Source: Sulfitobacter sp. EhC04 (GTDB lineage: Bacteria; Pseudomonadota; Alphaproteobacteria; Rhodobacterales; Rhodobacteraceae). From it: DNA of 64,000 nucleotides. A model generated the notes under the pieces. The model did no database searches. It saw only the letters and a list, made by a program, of their open reading frames with translations, and was not told the DNA's origin. The translations under genes and the position numbers were made by a program. Shown here one piece after another: positions 60,244 through 64,000 of the stretch. How positions within the stretch are numbered: position 1 is the first letter of the stretch; every line of letters starts with the position of its first letter. The stretch lies in NCBI RefSeq assembly GCF_001650875.1, contig NZ_LXYI01000010.1, positions 1 to 64,000 on the forward strand, in the 5' to 3' direction.

Positions 60244-62199
60244 TCAGGTCAGGGCCCGTGCCTCGGCATAGGCGATAAAGAAGTCAAAGCTGTCCGGGTT
60301 GGCCATGGAATCGCGGTTCACAACCGTGGCAGCGTTGCCCCCCAACAATAACTTTTTCACCGGAACCTCAAGCTTCTTGCCCGACAAGGTGCGCGGAACT
60401 TCCTTTATCTCGATGATTTCGTTTGGAATAAAACGGGCCGATACGCCGCTGCGGATGGCGGCGTTGATCTGATCCTTAAGGGTGTCATCCACCGCAACGC
60501 CGGGCGCGGGCACCACAAAAAGCGGCATGAAGCTCTCGCGGCCCAGGAATTCTAGATCGACCACCAGCGAATCCATCACGCTGTCCAGCCCCTCGACCGC
60601 CTGATAAATTTCGGCCGATCCTAACCGCAGTCCCTTGCGGTTGATCGTGGCATCGGACCGCCCGTAGATCACGCTGGCCCCTTCCGCGTTGATCGAAATC
60701 CAGTCGCCGTGCCGCCAGACGCCGGGGTAGTCGGCAAAATAGCTCTCGAACAGGCGGCTGCCGTCCGCGTCCCCCCAGAAATACAGCGGCATGGCGGGCA
60801 AGGGCTCGGTACAGACCAGCTCTCCCACCTCGTCCACCAAGGCATTGCCAAGGGCGTCAAAGGCATGCACCGCATTGCCCAATGCGCGGCACTGCATTTC
60901 GCCCGCGCGCACCGCCATACCGGGGTGACCCAGCACAAAGGCCCCGGCAAGGTCGGTCCCGCCCGAGATCGGCGCAAGCCATTGATCCGCCTTCACATCC
61001 CGGTAGATCCAGTCATAGGCATCCGATGACAGGGGCGATCCGGTAGAGCCAAGCGACCGCAGTGCGATCAGGTCGACATCGGCGCGCGGGGTCAAACCTG
61101 CCTTCATGCAACCGCTGTAGAAGGCGGCACCGGCCCCGAAATAGGTCAGTTTCTCCGCCGCGACAAAACGCCAGACGACGCCCATGTCTGGATGGTTCGG
61201 CGCGCCGTCGAACATCGCGACGGTCGCGCCCTGCCCCAGTGCCATCCATTGCGAATTCCACATGATCCAGCCCGATGAGGTCAGCCAGCAAAACCTGTCA
61301 TTGGTCGTCAGGTCATGGTGCAGCGATTGCTTGGCCGCCTCAAGGATGATGCCCCCATGGCCATGCACGATGGGTTTCGGGTTGCCCGTGGTGCCCGATG
61401 AATAGACGATCCAGAGCGGATGTTCGAAATCCACCTGCTCGGAAAGATAGGGCGTATCATCGCCGGTCAGGCTGTCCCAGGCGACATGGCCATGCGGCAG
61501 ATCGCCCACCACTGCCACCGTCACGCATTGGGTGACGCTGGGCAGACCCGCCGCGATCTCTGCCAGAATCGCGCGCCGGTCGATGGTCTTGCCTGCATGA
61601 ACATAACCATCCTGCGCGATCAGCACCTTGGGTTCGATCTGTTTGAACCGGTCAAGGATGGCGACATGCCCCATGTCCGGCGCACAAAGCGACCAGACCG
61701 CCCCAATGCTGGCCGTCGCCAGAAAGGCCACCAGCGCCGTTTCGGTATTGGGCAGGATCGCGACAACCCGGTCGCCGGTGCCCACCCCCATCCCGCGCAG
61801 CCGTGCCGCAACGCTGGCCACCTGCGCCCGCAGCTCGCCCCAGGTCATATCGCGGCGACCAAAGGTTTCGGATTGCACGATCAGCGCAGGCAGGTCTTCG
61901 CGCCCTTCCGCGTGTTTCATGATCTGGTCGGTATAGTTCAGCCGCCCACCGGTGCCCCATTCGGCCCCCGGCATCTGGCGCTTGACCAGCAACTTTTCCG
62001 GTCGGACGCTGGCCCGCACCTCAAAGAAATCCCAGATCGCCGACCAGAACCCTTCCAGGTCCTCGATGCTCCACCGCCACATGGCGTTGTAATCGTCGAA
62101 GGTCAGGCCTCGGTGATCAGCCAGCCAGCGCTCAAACGCGGCCATCGTGGTGGCATCCCGGCGTTCGGCCGAAGGCTCCCATAGTACTGGTGCCGTCAT
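60244..62199 (-). CDS. Acetoacetate-CoA ligase
   Basis: A 651-residue adenylate-forming enzyme with the acetoacetyl-CoA synthetase N-terminus (FERWLADHRGLTFDDYNAMWRWSIEDLEGFW), P-loop YSSGTTGNPKPIVHGHGG (about 268-285) and GRSDATINRKGLRLGSAEIYQ. It makes acetoacetyl-CoA from acetoacetate, which fumarylacetoacetase in this window would release. It overlaps the upstream serine hydrolase by 4 bp. Confidence 0.93.
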   Translation of the reverse strand: MTAPVLWEPSAERRDATTMAAFERWLADHRGLTFDDYNAMWRWSIEDLEGFWSAIWDFFEVRASVRPEKLLVKRQMPGAEWGTGGRLNYTDQIMKHAEGREDLPALIVQSETFGRRDMTWGELRAQVASVAARLRGMGVGTGDRVVAILPNTETALVAFLATASIGAVWSLCAPDMGHVAILDRFKQIEPKVLIAQDGYVHAGKTIDRRAILAEIAAGLPSVTQCVTVAVVGDLPHGHVAWDSLTGDDTPYLSEQVDFEHPLWIVYSSGTTGNPKPIVHGHGGIILEAAKQSLHHDLTTNDRFCWLTSSGWIMWNSQWMALGQGATVAMFDGAPNHPDMGVVWRFVAAEKLTYFGAGAAFYSGCMKAGLTPRADVDLIALRSLGSTGSPLSSDAYDWIYRDVKADQWLAPISGGTDLAGAFVLGHPGMAVRAGEMQCRALGNAVHAFDALGNALVDEVGELVCTEPLPAMPLYFWGDADGSRLFESYFADYPGVWRHGDWISINAEGASVIYGRSDATINRKGLRLGSAEIYQAVEGLDSVMDSLVVDLEFLGRESFMPLFVVPAPGVAVDDTLKDQINAAIRSGVSARFIPNEIIEIKEVPRTLSGKKLEVPVKKLLLGGNAATVVNRDSMANPDSFDFFIAYAEARALT

Positions 62200-63401
62200 G
62201 TCAGCGCCCCGTGCACCAGCGCCTTGAGCTGGGCGCGCGCAGGATATGCGCTGCTTGGGATAAGCTGGGTAAAGAAGATCGCCGAAAGGTCGAACACCGG
62301 GTCGATCCAGAAAAAGGTCGAGGCCATGCCACCCCAGCTGAAATCGCCCACCGATCCCGGTGCGCGGGCGCGCCCCGGATCCAGCAATACAGCACCGCCG
62401 ATGCCAAACCCCATGCCTTCCATCGGCTGCTCCGCAAAGCTTTGCGGCCCCATGGAGGCGATTTCCCCAGGCAGGTGGTTGCGCATCATGAAGTCGAGCG
62501 TTTTCGGCCCGATGATCCCCGCCCCGCCGGTGCGCAACATTTCGGTAAACTTCAGGTAGTCGTCGATGGTCCCGACAAGGCCACCGCCGCCGGACAACAA
62601 GGTAGCATCCAGAAACGGCGACCGGTCCGCGCCGTCGATCAGACGCAGGGTATCGCCGCCCTTTTCGATCTTGCCCACGGTAAAGCCACCCTCGGCCATC
62701 GGCGTATAGCAGGCCGCAAAACGATCGCGCGCGGCGGCAGGCACGGAAAACCGGGTTTCATCCATGCCGAGGGGGTCAAAGATACGCTCGGCAAAGACCT
62801 CCTCCAATGTCTGCCCGGTCACCACTTCGATCACTCTGCCGATCACGTCGATGCCAACCGAATATTCCCAACGGCTGCCCGGCTGAAAGGCCAGGGGCAG
62901 TTCCGCCAGCGCATCGCACATCGGGGCAAGCCCGGACTGGTTGGCGCGGAATTCGATCTTGTGTTCGGCCATCAGTGCGCCCAGCACGCCTGGATTGAAC
63001 GCATAGCTGAGGCCAGAGGTATGGGTCAGCAACTGGTGCAGGGTCGGCGGCGCGCAGGGTTCGAGCTGATCGGCGTTGGTGGCACCGGGCACGAGACAGG
63101 TCATGTCAGAGAAAGCGGGGATGAAGTCGGACACCGGCGCGTCAAGGTGAAACAGCCCTTCCTCGACAAGTGTCATCAGGGCCAGACTGGTGACCGGCTT
63201 GGTCATGGAATAGATGCGGGCGACGGTATCGCGCTCCCACGGCTTGTCCGCCGCCACATCGCGCAGGCCCGCCTGGTTGTAGTACACCTCTCGCCCGCCC
63301 TGGGCGAGAAGGACCGAGCATCCGGCAAGGCGGCGCTGATCCACGTGAGTTTGCATCCAGACCGCGATGCGATCCAGACGCCCTGCATCAAATCCGCCCA
63401 T
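62196..63401 (-). CDS. Serine hydrolase, class C beta-lactamase/EstB-like
   Basis: A 401-residue protein of the beta-lactamase-related esterase fold. The SxxK motif is S65-MTK-P and the Tyr motif is EYSVGIDV (YxN replaced by YSV). No signal peptide, so probably a cytoplasmic esterase, not an antibiotic-resistance enzyme. Between livF and the CoA synthetase it may hydrolyse an ester or lactone growth substrate (inference). Confidence 0.85.
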   Translation of the reverse strand: MGGFDAGRLDRIAVWMQTHVDQRRLAGCSVLLAQGGREVYYNQAGLRDVAADKPWERDTVARIYSMTKPVTSLALMTLVEEGLFHLDAPVSDFIPAFSDMTCLVPGATNADQLEPCAPPTLHQLLTHTSGLSYAFNPGVLGALMAEHKIEFRANQSGLAPMCDALAELPLAFQPGSRWEYSVGIDVIGRVIEVVTGQTLEEVFAERIFDPLGMDETRFSVPAAARDRFAACYTPMAEGGFTVGKIEKGGDTLRLIDGADRSPFLDATLLSGGGGLVGTIDDYLKFTEMLRTGGAGIIGPKTLDFMMRNHLPGEIASMGPQSFAEQPMEGMGFGIGGAVLLDPGRARAPGSVGDFSWGGMASTFFWIDPVFDLSAIFFTQLIPSSAYPARAQLKALVHGALT

Positions 63402-63404
63402 GTC

Positions 63405-64000
63405 TCAGACCTCTAGCCATTCCTTACGCACATCTTCGCGGGCCTTGAGTTCGGCGGGTGTCCCTTCGAACACCACCTGCCCGTGCCCCATCACATAGAC
63501 ACGATGGGCGATGTCCATGGCAATGGACAGTTTTTGCTCCACCAGCAGGGTGGAAATGCCCTTTTCCGCAATCGCCTTGAGCACTTCGGCAACCTTTTGC
63601 ACCATCTGCGGCGAAAGCCCTTCGGTCGGTTCGTCGATCATCACGAAATCGGGGTCGCCCATCAACGTGCGGCACATGGTCAGCATCTGCTGCTCGCCGC
63701 CCGACAGCACAGAGGCCTCGACATCGGCGCGGCGATCAAGGTTCTCGAACATCTCGAACATCGCCTGCATGGACCAGCGCCCCGCCCCGTCCTTTTGCCC
63801 CGGCTTGAGGCCCAGCGTCAGGTTCTGCCGGGTGGTCAGACCGGGAAAGATATCGCGGTTTTCCGGAACATAGCCGATGCCCATATTTGCAATCTCATAG
63901 GCCTTCTTGCCCGAAATCTCCGTGCCCCTGAACTTGACGGAACCTTTCGGTTCGACCTCGCCCATGATGGCCTTGCAGGTGGTGGACCGGCCTACGCCGT
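63405..64000 (-). CDS. livF: Branched-chain amino acid-type ABC ATPase LivF, 5' end outside window
   Basis: The frame runs to the right edge (198 codons visible). It contains NGVGRSTT at the edge where Walker A is expected, GIGYVPENRDIFPGLT, ABC signature VLSGGEQQMLTMCRTL, Walker B FVMIDEPTEGLSP and the C-terminal tail typical of LivF. The Walker A Lys is Arg here, which I confirmed from the codons (CGG). Neighbouring genes suggest import of an organic acid or amino acid for the acyl-CoA island. Confidence 0.9.
   Translation of the reverse strand, partial: GVGRSTTCKAIMGEVEPKGSVKFRGTEISGKKAYEIANMGIGYVPENRDIFPGLTTRQNLTLGLKPGQKDGAGRWSMQAMFEMFENLDRRADVEASVLSGGEQQMLTMCRTLMGDPDFVMIDEPTEGLSPQMVQKVAEVLKAIAEKGISTLLVEQKLSIAMDIAHRVYVMGHGQVVFEGTPAELKAREDVRKEWLEV

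Noticed and set aside
62196..63401. Antibiotic-resistance beta-lactamase
   Set aside because: No signal peptide and the YxN motif is altered; the operon context is metabolic.
1..64000. CRISPR arrays, rRNA or tRNA genes
   Set aside because: No regularly spaced short repeats, tRNA-like cloverleaf or rRNA sequence was noticed on reading; weak tRNAs cannot be excluded without a search.

Overview
The window reads as chromosomal DNA of a marine alphaproteobacterium of the Rhodobacteraceae (Roseobacter group). The evidence is high GC, dense operons with ATGA and TGATG overlaps, and a typical gene set: uvrC-pgsA-moaD-moaE, a fused mrpA, a DegP-type protease beside a two-component system, an hpa cluster and a LivF protein at the right edge. 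Assignment is by protein pattern only. No rRNA, tRNA, CRISPR array, complete IS or prophage was seen.

Layout. 1-14.6 kb is housekeeping: rsmE and ubiA (divergent), an OmpA-family protein with a small coiled-coil partner, usp, moaE-moaD-pgsA-uvrC, an operon of S49 peptidase, zinc-ribbon miniprotein, Ca/Na antiporter and SDR, an ABC-2 exporter, a CoxG-like protein and an EamA transporter. 14.6-22.4 kb holds a twin-hairpin repeat in two copies, a quinone oxidoreductase, a cyanide-insensitive-type bd oxidase with its DUF2474-like miniprotein, a sensor kinase and regulator facing a DegP-like protease, and a MarR regulator.

22.4-36.6 kb is an aromatic-catabolism region. A homogentisate branch (hmgA, fahA, an MBL protein, a flavin hydroxylase, DUF2783) converges on a self-sufficient reductive dehalogenase. 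This 1069-residue protein joins a duplicated B12-type dehalogenase domain, two [4Fe-4S] motifs and a flavin/[2Fe-2S] reductase. Behind it lies a homoprotocatechuate meta-cleavage operon (hpaF-E-D-G-H) with a divergent hpaR. A 265-bp element with perfect 31-bp terminal inverted repeats sits between hpaH and the dehalogenase gene. Together these suggest dehalogenation of halogenated hydroxyphenyl compounds feeding ring cleavage, but no substrate is shown by the sequence.

36.7-45.1 kb is the most unusual part: six tandem, same-strand paralogues of about 395-435 residues. Each has a signal peptide, a single CX4C cysteine pair, beta-repeat modules with 'GLGT..P...LH' turns, and a strongly conserved C-terminal domain ending in a coiled coil. 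That C-terminal domain resembles one common in Bacteroidetes fibre-like surface proteins. Heads and tails are mixed among copies, and several copies have their own TTGACA-N18 promoter-like sequence. I do not recognise a described system of this composition. A 166-bp imperfect palindrome ends the array.

45.3-51.4 kb is a complete mrpABCDEFG Na+/H+ antiporter operon. 51.9-64 kb is an acyl-CoA oxidation island: CoA ligase, 3-hydroxyacyl-CoA dehydrogenase, enoyl-CoA hydratase, acyl-CoA dehydrogenase, two SDRs and a VOC protein. It faces a thioesterase, acetoacetyl-CoA synthetase, serine hydrolase and a livF cut by the window edge.
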